Below, piece by piece: positions 1 to 6,795 of a stretch of DNA of 11,571 nt. The notes under the pieces are model-generated. The model searched no databases. It was not told where the DNA came from and worked only from the letters and a program-made list of their open reading frames with translations. The stretch covers positions 1 through 11,571 of the forward strand of contig JAFTIV010000169.1 of the NCBI GenBank assembly GCA_017456685.1, written 5' to 3'. Source of the DNA: Clostridia bacterium. GTDB lineage: Bacteria; Bacillota; Clostridia; Oscillospirales; CAG-272. The position numbers and the translations under genes are program-made. Numbering within the stretch: the first letter of the stretch is position 1; the number at the start of each line of letters is the position of its first letter.

Positions 1-364
1 CAATTGTTTTTGCCTCGATAAGTCCACAGCACTCGCGCGCTACAATATAATCGGCTGTTTCTCTTTTCCAAAGAGCACGGCAGGGCTTATCGTAGGATTC
101 GATAATTCCTATTGCATCGTATTTTCCTTGGTGGTTTGAGTACATTATAAATCCGCCCTCTGTTGGTATATTATCCATACCATAAACAAGAGAGTGAGTT
201 TTTGCTGCCTTACGCATACGGGTCATAATCTCGCGTGCGAATTTAGCGCGGTCCTCACTTGTATATTTATCGGTCCTCTTTATCATTTTTCTCGCCTTAT
301 GAAGGTGAGTTATAATGAATATAATTTCCTTAAATACCGCCCTTTTAAAGCGTTTTTGTGCCAT
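1..364 (-). CDS. plsC: PlsC-type 1-acylglycerol-3-phosphate acyltransferase, C-terminus beyond the window
   Basis: Only the first 121 codons are present; the gene runs off the left edge. PlsC enzymes transfer an acyl chain to the sn-2 position of lysophosphatidic acid at the inner face of the membrane, giving phosphatidic acid for phospholipid synthesis. The hallmark HX4D catalytic motif is visible as NHQGKYD, with His78 and Asp83. It is preceded by a family-typical GMDNIP stretch and followed by a conserved-looking segment with KPCRALWKRE. The first 60 residues are basic and partly hydrophobic, as expected for a membrane-associated N-terminus. The ATG at 362-364 has a GAGGAG ribosome binding site at 371-376, six bases away. 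That site lies inside the 3' end of the upstream gene, whose TAA ends one base before this ATG, so translational coupling is likely. The exact acyl acceptor cannot be told from this fragment; other PlsC-superfamily members acylate other lipids. Confidence 0.85.
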   Translation of the reverse strand, partial: MAQKRFKRAVFKEIIFIITHLHKARKMIKRTDKYTSEDRAKFAREIMTRMRKAAKTHSLVYGMDNIPTEGGFIMYSNHQGKYDAIGIIESYDKPCRALWKRETADYIVARECCGLIEAKTI

Positions 365-365
365 T

Positions 366-1724
366 TTATTCTCCTCTATTAAATCTGTTCCTTTGTCTTA
401 TAATTCTTTCGCAAATATCGCTTATTTTACACTCTCCAAAATTAGCAAGAGCGGTTTTGATTGTATCGTTTAGTGGCTCATACCATCTCTTCTCGATTTT
501 GCCAAGACCAACGGCGGCGCCAACTATGCTTCCTACGGTGCCTGCATTGCAGTCCGTATCCATACCGCACATCGTAGCTATTGTTATACTCTTAGTATAA
601 TCAAGCTCACCCGCGACAATGCCGAGTGCTACCATTGCCATATTATTGATTGTTGCTTCGTTTGGCAGATAGCCGTATTTTTCAATTATTCTATCGGCTG
701 TTTCGTCCCAGCTTTTTGTTTCGTTATACCAATCACGAACGAGGGTTATAGCCTCATAGAGCCTTGATTTTTGAGGGATTGAGGCAAGACCAGAGTCAAT
801 TATCGTATCGGTTGTTGGGTTCTTAGAAAGAGCGCCTGCGAGCGCGCCTGCTACGAACATTCCACCGTAAATTCCGTTTTTAGTAAGGCTAAACGAGGTA
901 TCCTTATGAGAATACTTACAAGCCTTCTCTATTTGTGCCGGAAAAATATAGCCCCAAATATCGGTTCTAATTTGTCCGTCAATACACTCTCTCCACGGGT
1001 TAATTGTGTATGGAATTCTATCAAGTGGGAGTGTACCACCTACAAAATGATGATATGCAACTCTTGATGCGCACCAGCACCAGTAATATGGGAAGCTACC
1101 GCACCAATGATTGCCTATATCAGCCTTTGTAAAATCAAGTCCCTTTTCCTCGACGAGTGCAAGTCCTAAGAGGGTGTAGTGAATATCGTCATCCGCCTGA
1201 GCGAATTTTACATAGTCCTTTGCGCTATGAATACAATCCTCTCTAAGAGTAAAGCTGAGCTTTTGTGATTTTGGTGGAACAAAATCATTCAAGGGGTATG
1301 CGTCAACGCTTTCAAGATATTCTCTTATAAACTTTTTAGTAAGTCCCATTTCAAGAGGCTTTCCAAGGATTACAGCGGAGCATCTACCGTAAAACGCACC
1401 GTATATTCTGTCCTTATATTCCTCGTCGCTAAGTGGCTCAAGCACGGGCATTTTTCCTGCCTGTGCCATACTTTCATCAAGCTCATTTGGCTCAACATAA
1501 GGGTAATCAGCCCTTAATGGGGTGTCCATTATTTTCACGAGATTTTCGTATGGGCGCTTCCAAAAATCGTCGCCCTCAGGATATTTATCCTGCTCATTTG
1601 GATTTGGACGAAAATCCGCGCTATTTTCATCATTTACTATGTATTTTTCAACATCATAGCCCTCCTCGAAAAGAGTTCTATACTCCTCACAATAGAGCTT
1701 TTTATAATCTGCGTAGCCTGGCAT
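366..1724 (-). CDS. ADP-ribosylglycohydrolase (ARH/DraG) family protein
   Basis: A 452-residue protein with the ARH fold signature. An ILGKPLEMG segment (residues 119-127) follows a GRC at 113-115. A first metal-ligand cluster ADDDIHYT is at 177-184, KNGIYGGMF is at 282-290, and the second metal cluster GMDTDCNAGTVGSIVGAA is at 387-404, where Asp389 and Asp391 would help bind two Mg ions. Family members remove ADP-ribose from proteins or small molecules; the substrate here is unknown. About 100 residues of charged sequence precede the fold, and the insertion between the two metal clusters is long, so the protein exceeds the usual ~300 residues of DraG. No signal peptide is seen, so it should be cytoplasmic. 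The start at 1724 has AGGAGA (1731-1736) six bases away, and this site overlaps the TAG stop of the upstream gene. It is the middle gene of a three-gene operon ending with plsC. Confidence 0.85.
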   Translation of the reverse strand: MPGYADYKKLYCEEYRTLFEEGYDVEKYIVNDENSADFRPNPNEQDKYPEGDDFWKRPYENLVKIMDTPLRADYPYVEPNELDESMAQAGKMPVLEPLSDEEYKDRIYGAFYGRCSAVILGKPLEMGLTKKFIREYLESVDAYPLNDFVPPKSQKLSFTLREDCIHSAKDYVKFAQADDDIHYTLLGLALVEEKGLDFTKADIGNHWCGSFPYYWCWCASRVAYHHFVGGTLPLDRIPYTINPWRECIDGQIRTDIWGYIFPAQIEKACKYSHKDTSFSLTKNGIYGGMFVAGALAGALSKNPTTDTIIDSGLASIPQKSRLYEAITLVRDWYNETKSWDETADRIIEKYGYLPNEATINNMAMVALGIVAGELDYTKSITIATMCGMDTDCNAGTVGSIVGAAVGLGKIEKRWYEPLNDTIKTALANFGECKISDICERIIRQRNRFNRGE

Positions 1725-1734
1725 AATAACTCTC

Positions 1735-2781
1735 CTACTTTTTCATTTCAATAAGGTACATAAGCATTTCGCTTGCGTGCCACGAGTGAGGTGCGCCACA
1801 TTTATGCTTCGCATATTCCTCGCTAAGAGGTGCAATTTTTTCATATGTCGCCTCCGAGGCGCAAATCTTCCAGCTCATTGGGTATTTTACCTCAAGGTAT
1901 TTCTCATCAATTGGCTCGTTTTCAAAATGCTTTATTGCCCACCAAAGGTATGGATACCATTCATCATAGCTGTTTTCATATTTTGTTTCTCTTTCAACCT
2001 CGCTTCTATCCATCCAAAACATTCTTGAATAATTATCAAAATTGCCTGCGATTTTAATAAATGAGGTGTCAATGCCAAGTCTGTTAAGACCGAGCTTTAG
2101 CCAAAGAGTTGAATACTCCTCGTGATGATTATAATCGGTAATGCCTGTGAGCATTCCGTTTTCCATTATTCTTTTAGCCTCGCTTACAATTTCCTTGACA
2201 AGAGGGTATTCCTTGTCAACAAAGAAGGACAAAACAAACGCGAGCTGACCAAGGTTATCAGGCTCACAATTGCCCTTATTATTCTTATCATAAAGCTCTG
2301 TTATCGAAAGAGCCCAAGGGCGCAAAAGCTCAACATTTCCTGTTGCATCAAGGGCAAGCGCCATCATTGCGCCATCGCGATACCATGGCTTATCATAGAC
2401 ATAAATGTTTGGCACGGGGCTTGTACCTATAAAGCTTGTCAAAATCTCCTGATGAAGAATACGAAGCTGTGCTGGATATTTACAATCCTCAAAGTCAGGA
2501 AGGCGTATTTTTGATTCTGCAAGGCAAATTATGTTCTCTCTTTCACCGCTTGTTGTTTCGCTTACATACAAGCCGTTTTCGTTCTCCTCAATTAGGAAAA
2601 TTTTATTATCGGTTGTCCAAATTACAACCATATATCTATCGAAAAGAAGCTTCTCCTTATTTACACTCCAAGAAAAAGCCACCCTTCCAGATTGTATCTC
2701 AATGAGCTTACCATCCTTATAGAGGTGCTTAGTACGATGACCCATTCCAAATATATAAAATTGCTTTTCAGGTGTTATCAT
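1735..2781 (-). CDS. putative six-hairpin glycosidase-like protein, substrate unknown
   Basis: A 348-residue protein that I do not recognise by name. Its first ~95 residues look beta-rich. The rest looks like an alpha/alpha barrel, with motifs reminiscent of (alpha/alpha)6 glycosidases: PWYRDGAMMALAL at 132-144, an EPDNLGQ loop at 173-179, DEWYPYLWWA at 273-282 and a C-terminal PHSWHASEML at 331-340. The acidic and aromatic residues in these segments could line a sugar-binding cleft, but I cannot assign catalytic acids. There is no signal peptide or membrane segment, so it is probably cytoplasmic. The ATG at 2781 has a GAGGAG site at 2791-2796, nine bases away. The gene leads the operon and ends in TAG ten bases before the ARH-family start. 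That pairing hints at a shared small-molecule glycoside or ADP-ribose-linked substrate, which is inference only. An unrelated barrel function cannot be excluded. Confidence 0.7.
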   Translation of the reverse strand: MITPEKQFYIFGMGHRTKHLYKDGKLIEIQSGRVAFSWSVNKEKLLFDRYMVVIWTTDNKIFLIEENENGLYVSETTSGERENIICLAESKIRLPDFEDCKYPAQLRILHQEILTSFIGTSPVPNIYVYDKPWYRDGAMMALALDATGNVELLRPWALSITELYDKNNKGNCEPDNLGQLAFVLSFFVDKEYPLVKEIVSEAKRIMENGMLTGITDYNHHEEYSTLWLKLGLNRLGIDTSFIKIAGNFDNYSRMFWMDRSEVERETKYENSYDEWYPYLWWAIKHFENEPIDEKYLEVKYPMSWKICASEATYEKIAPLSEEYAKHKCGAPHSWHASEMLMYLIEMKK

Positions 2782-2817
2782 TATGATAATCTCCTCGAAT
2801 AATTATTGGCTCCTTAT

Positions 2818-2846
2818 ATATTAGCACAGAATTTGTCATTTTGCAA
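2818..2846 (-). promoter_or_regulatory. sigma-A type promoter of the glycosidase-like/ARH/plsC operon
   Basis: Read on the minus strand, the -35 box is TTGCAA (2841-2846) and the -10 box is TAATAT (2818-2823), separated by exactly 17 bp. A TGC directly before the -10 box forms an extended -10 element. The predicted transcript begins about 30 nt before the ATG at 2781, leaving no room for a riboswitch. Confidence 0.7.
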
Positions 2847-2864
2847 CATTTTAAATGATTTATG

Positions 2865-2893
2865 TTGACTTAATGTTAAAATAATGTTAAAAT
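2865..2893 (+). promoter_or_regulatory. sigma-A type promoter of the permuted-papain/YwaF-like operon
   Basis: The -35 box is TTGACT (2865-2870) and the -10 box is TAAAAT (2888-2893), with a 17-bp spacer and a TGT extension before the -10 box. The -10 box lies in the second unit of an 11-bp tandem repeat (AATGTTAAAAT at 2872-2882 and 2883-2893). The promoter is divergent from, and 18 bp away from, the minus-strand promoter at 2818-2846. Confidence 0.75.
2872..2893 (+). repeat. perfect 11-bp tandem repeat overlapping a promoter
   Basis: Two back-to-back copies of AATGTTAAAAT. Each contains the extended -10-like string TGTTAAAAT. Only the second copy is correctly placed (17 bp) from the TTGACT box at 2865-2870. 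Confidence 0.85.
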
Positions 2894-2927
2894 AAAATAT
2901 ATTTTAAAAAAAGGGGGAAAAATAACT

Positions 2928-3770
2928 ATGACAAGGCTTAAAAAGCGCATTATTATAATTTCTGTTTCTGCTTTTCTTGCAATTTTAGCACTTGTATATC
3001 CCTTCTTTTGGATTGGTGAAAGGGTCGCGCTTGGCTTTGAGAGATGGGTGCCACAATACGAAATGGTTGACATTTCCGCACTTTTAGAAAAAGGCGAGCT
3101 TTCAAGCGATGATTACAGGGTGCTTTATGAGCAAACTGGGCTTTCAAAATTAGCGATAGATGATATGCTTATTCTCGAGGACGGGAAAGAGCAAATTTTG
3201 AATATGCAGCAATGCTTCTTCAAGGATTATGAAATAACGGACGACAATTTCGCTATTTTTTCTCATTTTTATGAGGTAAAGGGAATTTATCCGCTTGCTC
3301 CACTTAAGGATGGAGATATCATTATCTCGGGCTCTACTGAATTTTCTTGGTGGAATATGGGGCATTGTGCGATGGTTTCAAGCGCTGAGGACAGCGAGAT
3401 TATTGAGATAAATGGCTTTGGAGACTATTCTGCTGAGACATACATATTTTCTATTATGAAGCGTGGCAATTTTATCGTTTTGCGTCCTAAGCTTGACACG
3501 GAAACGGTTGCTCAAATTGTAGAATACACTAAAAGCGAGCTTCTTGATTTGCCATATGACGCGACAATAGGCGTTCTTTCAAGAAAATATAACGAGGAGA
3601 TAAATGCCACTCAATGTGCGCATATCTTTTGGTATGCTTATTATCAATTTGGGTATGATATAGATTCGAATGGCGGAACTGTCGTTACTCCTCAAAACAT
3701 ATCGAATTCTCAATACTTTGATATTGTTCAAGTGCAGGGCTTCGACCCATATGCACTTTGGAAGGATTAA
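2928..3770 (+). CDS. membrane-anchored permuted papain-fold (YiiX/NlpC-P60-like) protein
   Basis: A 280-residue protein. Basic residues (TRLKKR) and a hydrophobic segment at about 8-29 form an N-terminal anchor or uncleaved signal, so the rest should face the outside. The C-terminal domain resembles the circularly permuted papain-like superfamily (YiiX/C92, NlpC-P60, LRAT): a GDIIISG strand at 129-135, then GHCAMV with candidate catalytic His146, then the candidate nucleophile Cys230 in TQCAHIFWYAYYQFG (228-242). His before Cys is the order expected in the permuted fold. These folds act as amidases, peptidases or acyltransferases on cell-wall peptides or lipids; the actual substrate is unknown. 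The middle region (about 48-115) is acidic and not recognised. The ATG at 2928 has a GGGGG-containing site at 2912-2917, ten bases away. It is co-transcribed with the membrane protein that starts two bases after its TAA. Confidence 0.7.
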   Translation: MTRLKKRIIIISVSAFLAILALVYPFFWIGERVALGFERWVPQYEMVDISALLEKGELSSDDYRVLYEQTGLSKLAIDDMLILEDGKEQILNMQQCFFKDYEITDDNFAIFSHFYEVKGIYPLAPLKDGDIIISGSTEFSWWNMGHCAMVSSAEDSEIIEINGFGDYSAETYIFSIMKRGNFIVLRPKLDTETVAQIVEYTKSELLDLPYDATIGVLSRKYNEEINATQCAHIFWYAYYQFGYDIDSNGGTVVTPQNISNSQYFDIVQVQGFDPYALWKD

Positions 3771-3772
3771 AT

Positions 3773-4618
3773 ATGCTTATCAATTATGGCTCTTTTATGT
3801 ACTTTGCGTACATTTTTATAGCGGTTGGAGCTTGTATCGGTGCATTTTTTGCGTTAAGGCATAAAAGCGAGAGGGTTAAACGGATTACTCTTCTTTGTAT
3901 TGCACTTGTTAATTTTGTCCAGCATATTTTCAAGGCTCTTATTTACCCGCACTATTGGGGAAGCTTTTCTCCGCACCTCTCAAGCGCATACAATGTCTGT
4001 GCGTTTTTAATTCTTGCAACTCCGTTTGTACTTCTTTTTGGCAATGAGTTAATTAGAAATTATATGACGTATTTAGGCACTATTGCAGGAATGATTGCTA
4101 TGCTTGTTCCGTTTTGGTTCATCGGCAAGAGCGCGTTTCAATGGGAAGCCTATCGCTTCTATTTATGTCACTCGCTTTTGTTTATAAGCTCGCTATTGCC
4201 TGCTCTTCTTGGATTTCACAAGATGAGATGGCGCCACTTTTGGAAAATGGGGCTTTTGTTCCTATTGATGCTTGCCATTATTCTTTTAAACGATGTGTTC
4301 TTTGTTGCGATTGATGGCTACGATGGCACAAATCCCAACGACATATACGGAAGCCTATGCCTTATAAATCCCTGCTGGTCAGTTCTACCACCAAGCAATT
4401 TTGACTGGCTTGTTTCCATAATTGCGTTTTTCTCCCCAGCCTTTTTGATGGGTGGAAATTCATCTGGATTTTATGTGCCGATTTTATGGTATGCTATTCC
4501 TATGTATCTTGGAATTACTCTTGCGGCGTTTATTGTGTGCGCGCTACTTGATTCAAGCGCATTTAAAGCGGATTTTAAAGCATTAAAGCAAATAGCCAAG
4601 CAAAAACTCAAGAAATGA
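3773..4618 (+). CDS. polytopic membrane protein, YwaF/TMEM164-like (TIGR02206-type)
   Basis: A 281-residue, highly hydrophobic protein with about seven predicted membrane segments, roughly at residues 8-28, 38-56, 73-90, 97-117, 130-147, 157-180 and 212-260 (the last probably two). Its layout recalls the YwaF/TIGR02206 family, which is related to the TMEM164 acyltransferase-like fold. Features supporting this are a His-rich first half (His51, His60, His68) followed by an NVCAFLILATPF helix, then LCHSLLFISSLLPALLG with His133, then an Asn-Asp-rich loop (DGYDGTNPND) before the last helices. The family's biochemical role in bacteria is unclear and I assign none. I chose the ATG at 3773, which has AAGGA at 3762-3766 six bases away, over an in-frame TTG at 3758 that lies inside the upstream gene and would add five residues. 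The tail is Lys-rich and probably cytoplasmic. It is the second gene of a two-gene unit. Confidence 0.65.
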   Translation: MLINYGSFMYFAYIFIAVGACIGAFFALRHKSERVKRITLLCIALVNFVQHIFKALIYPHYWGSFSPHLSSAYNVCAFLILATPFVLLFGNELIRNYMTYLGTIAGMIAMLVPFWFIGKSAFQWEAYRFYLCHSLLFISSLLPALLGFHKMRWRHFWKMGLLFLLMLAIILLNDVFFVAIDGYDGTNPNDIYGSLCLINPCWSVLPPSNFDWLVSIIAFFSPAFLMGGNSSGFYVPILWYAIPMYLGITLAAFIVCALLDSSAFKADFKALKQIAKQKLKK

Positions 4619-4650
4619 AAAATCGAGGCAAAATTGCCTCGATTTTTGTT
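4618..4650. terminator. bidirectional Rho-independent terminator between convergent genes
   Basis: Perfect inverted repeat AATCGAGGCAA (4621-4631) and TTGCCTCGATT (4634-4644), flanked by A residues on the left and T residues on the right. It can therefore end transcripts of both the plus-strand membrane-protein gene (stop 4616-4618) and the minus-strand deacetylase gene (stop at 4652). Confidence 0.9.
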
Positions 4651-4651
4651 T

Positions 4652-6685
4652 TTATTTGTCTGTTATTCCATATATACCTATCTCGCACACCTTGGTGCAA
4701 CCGCGAGAGGTGTCATTAAAGGTGATTTTTACGCTCTTTATGCTCTTTTCAACATCAAAGCTCACGGTATGCTTTGATGTGCCATTTGCATCCGTTAGCG
4801 AGCTCCATGTGCCGATGTCTGTCCATTCTGTACCATCATAGATTGAAACGACGAGGCTTTGGTCGCAATATCTTTCAAAAATCACCTCGACATAATCAAC
4901 GCTTGAGGTATTGAACTCCAAAAGCAATTCAACAGGATTTGTTCCGTTTGTCCAGCCTGTGGTATCCTTTCCATCAAACATTTCACCAAGATAGGTCCAC
5001 GCATTTATGCCATCGGTTGCGGTTAGCTCTGCTTTAGGAGCAATATTTGCATATGTGGTTGTGATTTCCTTCTCCATATTACAGCCAGAGCACTTAGCAA
5101 GTACAAGTCCGTCCTCTGTCTTGGTCGCTTCCTTTATGATCTCCCTATTCTGGCTAAAATCATGCCCTTTAGGCTTGGCGAGGTCCGTTTTACTGGTTTT
5201 ATCGCAATTTTCGCATCCGTATGATGTATATCCCTCGGTTTCGCATCCCGGCTCTACTACCTCCTTGAACACAGTAAAGCTGTGTCCCTTTGGCACGGTA
5301 TAGTTTGTTTTATAGGTTACATAACAGAATATGCACTCGTAAACTGCATAGCCGTGAGTTTCACAGCCTGCCTTTACTGTTTCTATTCTACCATATCTAT
5401 GATAACAGCCGTTATCGTAAAGGTCGTTTCCACCGAAATAAATTTTAACGGGCTCATCACTATTTACAGGAACATCCTTAACTGTTATTGCATTTACTCC
5501 ACTTCCCTTGGAAACTGTAACAGGCTGTTGCACGCCATCTATTACAGCATACGCGCTTGTTACATTAGTTGGAACCTGAAGCTTTACGGTCATTGGGATA
5601 TTATAGATATCCTTATCAAGGTCGTGAGTGATTGATATGCTCATAGACTCTCTGTCAGAGGCTACATAGTTGATTTTAGCTGACTCTATTTGCTTAAGAT
5701 ATATTGAAACATCCTCAAATGAAGCAACCCATACGGTGTCCTTATAGTGGTTATAAAGATATTGACAGTGAGAGCTGAAGAATTGCTTTGTTGCATCTCT
5801 ACCGCTTGCATTATCCGTTACACAGTGATAAAGCTCAACTGTCCAGCTACCTGCTTGCTTAACCGCATTAGCAATGCTTTGATTGAACATATCGACATCA
5901 CTTGTGCTTAAAACAGAGATTGATTTTACGCGATAAAGGTTATAATCTCCGCCGATTTTAACTGTTCCGCCCTCTGCCTCAAGACGATTTGAAATTGCGT
6001 AATCCTTGAGATATTCCTCATATGGATCGTTAATATGCGCAAAGGGTGTTGCGAAGGTCAAAACCCTTTGGGTTGGGAATTTTTCTCTTAAATAATATAT
6101 TGCATCCTTTATTTCGTGCTCATAGCCACTTGAGGCAAGCTCTGGTGGATTTATATGATCATAGCCGTGACAGCCTGCATCGAGGTAGCCCTCTGCAAAA
6201 ATCTCGTTCCAGTCCTTTATAAGTGAATCGTTAAGGAAGCAGGGACCAAGCATTGCCGTGCCTCTAAAGCCGTATTTTGCATAAATGCTTGATACATATC
6301 TTCCAGTACCAGAATCATAGCCATCATCAAAGGTCATTGTAAGCGCTGAGCTATAGCCGTGATAATATCCAGAAAAGGTTGGTGCGTTAAATGCATTTGT
6401 GCCGTAAATCCATTTTCCATTTTTGTCTATTTTGTTAGAATAAACGGTTTTGTCGGGTGCTGGCTCTGTCTTTTCCTCTTCCTCACTTGAGGATTCATCG
6501 CTTGAGGATTCGTCGCTTGATTCATCCTCCTCGTCGTCGCTTTCGTCGCCACTTGATTCGCTCTCGCTCGAGGATTCTTTGTCGTCATTTTCCTTGCCGT
6601 TAGGGTTCAAAAATCCATCAAGGTCACAGGAAACAAGGCAAAAAATAAGTAAAATTGACAAAAGAGATAGTAAAATTCTTTTCAT
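4652..6685 (-). CDS. polysaccharide deacetylase lipoprotein with cysteine repeats and a discoidin-like domain
   Basis: A 677-residue exported lipoprotein. The signal peptide at 1-19 ends in the lipobox LVSC, with Cys20 lipidated. Next comes a low-complexity Ser/Asp/Glu linker (about 37-74), then a NodB-type deacetylase domain (about 110-330). The domain shows TFDDG at 118-122, HGYDH with zinc ligands His173 and His177, TFATPFA at 210-216 and a VELYH motif with His287. A beta-rich region (about 345-418) precedes two full 40-residue repeats with GCETxGY and CxxC (Cys451/454, Cys491/494) and a third degenerate copy (Cys532/535). The end (about 546-677) looks like an F5/8-type C, carbohydrate-binding domain. 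It probably removes acetyl groups from cell-surface or environmental glycan; the substrate is unknown. The start at 6685 is preferred because GGAGA (6691-6695) sits six bases upstream and a signal peptide follows directly. An upstream in-frame ATG (6775) lies inside the previous gene's terminator and upstream of the promoter. Confidence 0.85.
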   Translation of the reverse strand: MKRILLSLLSILLIFCLVSCDLDGFLNPNGKENDDKESSSESESSGDESDDEEDESSDESSSDESSSEEEEKTEPAPDKTVYSNKIDKNGKWIYGTNAFNAPTFSGYYHGYSSALTMTFDDGYDSGTGRYVSSIYAKYGFRGTAMLGPCFLNDSLIKDWNEIFAEGYLDAGCHGYDHINPPELASSGYEHEIKDAIYYLREKFPTQRVLTFATPFAHINDPYEEYLKDYAISNRLEAEGGTVKIGGDYNLYRVKSISVLSTSDVDMFNQSIANAVKQAGSWTVELYHCVTDNASGRDATKQFFSSHCQYLYNHYKDTVWVASFEDVSIYLKQIESAKINYVASDRESMSISITHDLDKDIYNIPMTVKLQVPTNVTSAYAVIDGVQQPVTVSKGSGVNAITVKDVPVNSDEPVKIYFGGNDLYDNGCYHRYGRIETVKAGCETHGYAVYECIFCYVTYKTNYTVPKGHSFTVFKEVVEPGCETEGYTSYGCENCDKTSKTDLAKPKGHDFSQNREIIKEATKTEDGLVLAKCSGCNMEKEITTTYANIAPKAELTATDGINAWTYLGEMFDGKDTTGWTNGTNPVELLLEFNTSSVDYVEVIFERYCDQSLVVSIYDGTEWTDIGTWSSLTDANGTSKHTVSFDVEKSIKSVKITFNDTSRGCTKVCEIGIYGITDK

Positions 6686-6710
6686 TTTTTTCTCCATATG
6701 TAAAAATAAT

Positions 6711-6742
6711 GCACTAAATATAGTATAGCATTTATTTAGCGC
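6711..6742. promoter_or_regulatory. candidate operator: inverted repeat around the deacetylase -10 box
   Basis: GCACTAAATA (6711-6720) and TATTTAGCGC (6733-6742) form a 10-bp inverted repeat with one mismatch and a 12-bp gap. The -10 box lies in the gap. One arm covers the predicted transcription start and the other the spacer, the classic position for a repressor site. No regulator gene is nearby. Confidence 0.5.
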
Positions 6743-6750
6743 ATTGTCAA
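6722..6750 (-). promoter_or_regulatory. sigma-A type promoter of the deacetylase gene
   Basis: On the minus strand the boxes are TTGACA (6745-6750) and TATACT (6722-6727), with a 17-bp spacer and TGC before the -10 box. The leader before the ATG at 6685 is about 30 nt. The -35 box directly abuts the T-tract of the gdhA terminator. Confidence 0.85.
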
Positions 6751-6785
6751 GAAAAGAAAAATGTGCATTTTTCAATGCACATTTT
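6751..6785 (-). terminator. Rho-independent terminator of gdhA
   Basis: The hairpin arms ATGTGCATT (6761-6769) and AATGCACAT (6774-6782) with a 4-base loop are extended by A/T pairs. On the minus strand they are followed by a TTTTCTTTTC tract (6751-6760). It lies 11 bases or more past the gdhA stop at 6796-6798. Confidence 0.85.
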
Positions 6786-6795
6786 TTGCTTTTTA

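Noticed and set aside
1735..1737. Genome-wide reassignment of TAG as an explanation of the gdhA amber codon
   Set aside because: TAG is the natural end of the glycosidase-like gene, exactly at its junction with the next gene, and reading through it meets TAA within about 30 bases. TAG therefore acts as a stop in this genome.
2826..2836. Imperfect palindrome ACAGAATTTGT in the spacer of the minus-strand operon promoter
   Set aside because: It is short, AT-rich and imperfect; chance is the simplest explanation without a second copy.
3758..3772. TTG start five codons upstream for the YwaF-like protein
   Set aside because: The ATG at 3773 has AAGGA six bases upstream. The TTG lies within the preceding coding region and lacks a well-placed site.
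6450..6728. Serine-rich plus-strand open frame opposite the deacetylase N-terminus
   Set aside because: It is the antisense shadow of the Ser/Asp/Glu linker, with no ribosome binding site and no independent support.
4652..6775. Longer 707-residue start for the deacetylase (ATG at 6775)
   Set aside because: That ATG lies inside the gdhA terminator hairpin and upstream of a near-consensus promoter for the gene itself. It has no ribosome binding site and would bury the lipoprotein signal peptide behind 30 residues.
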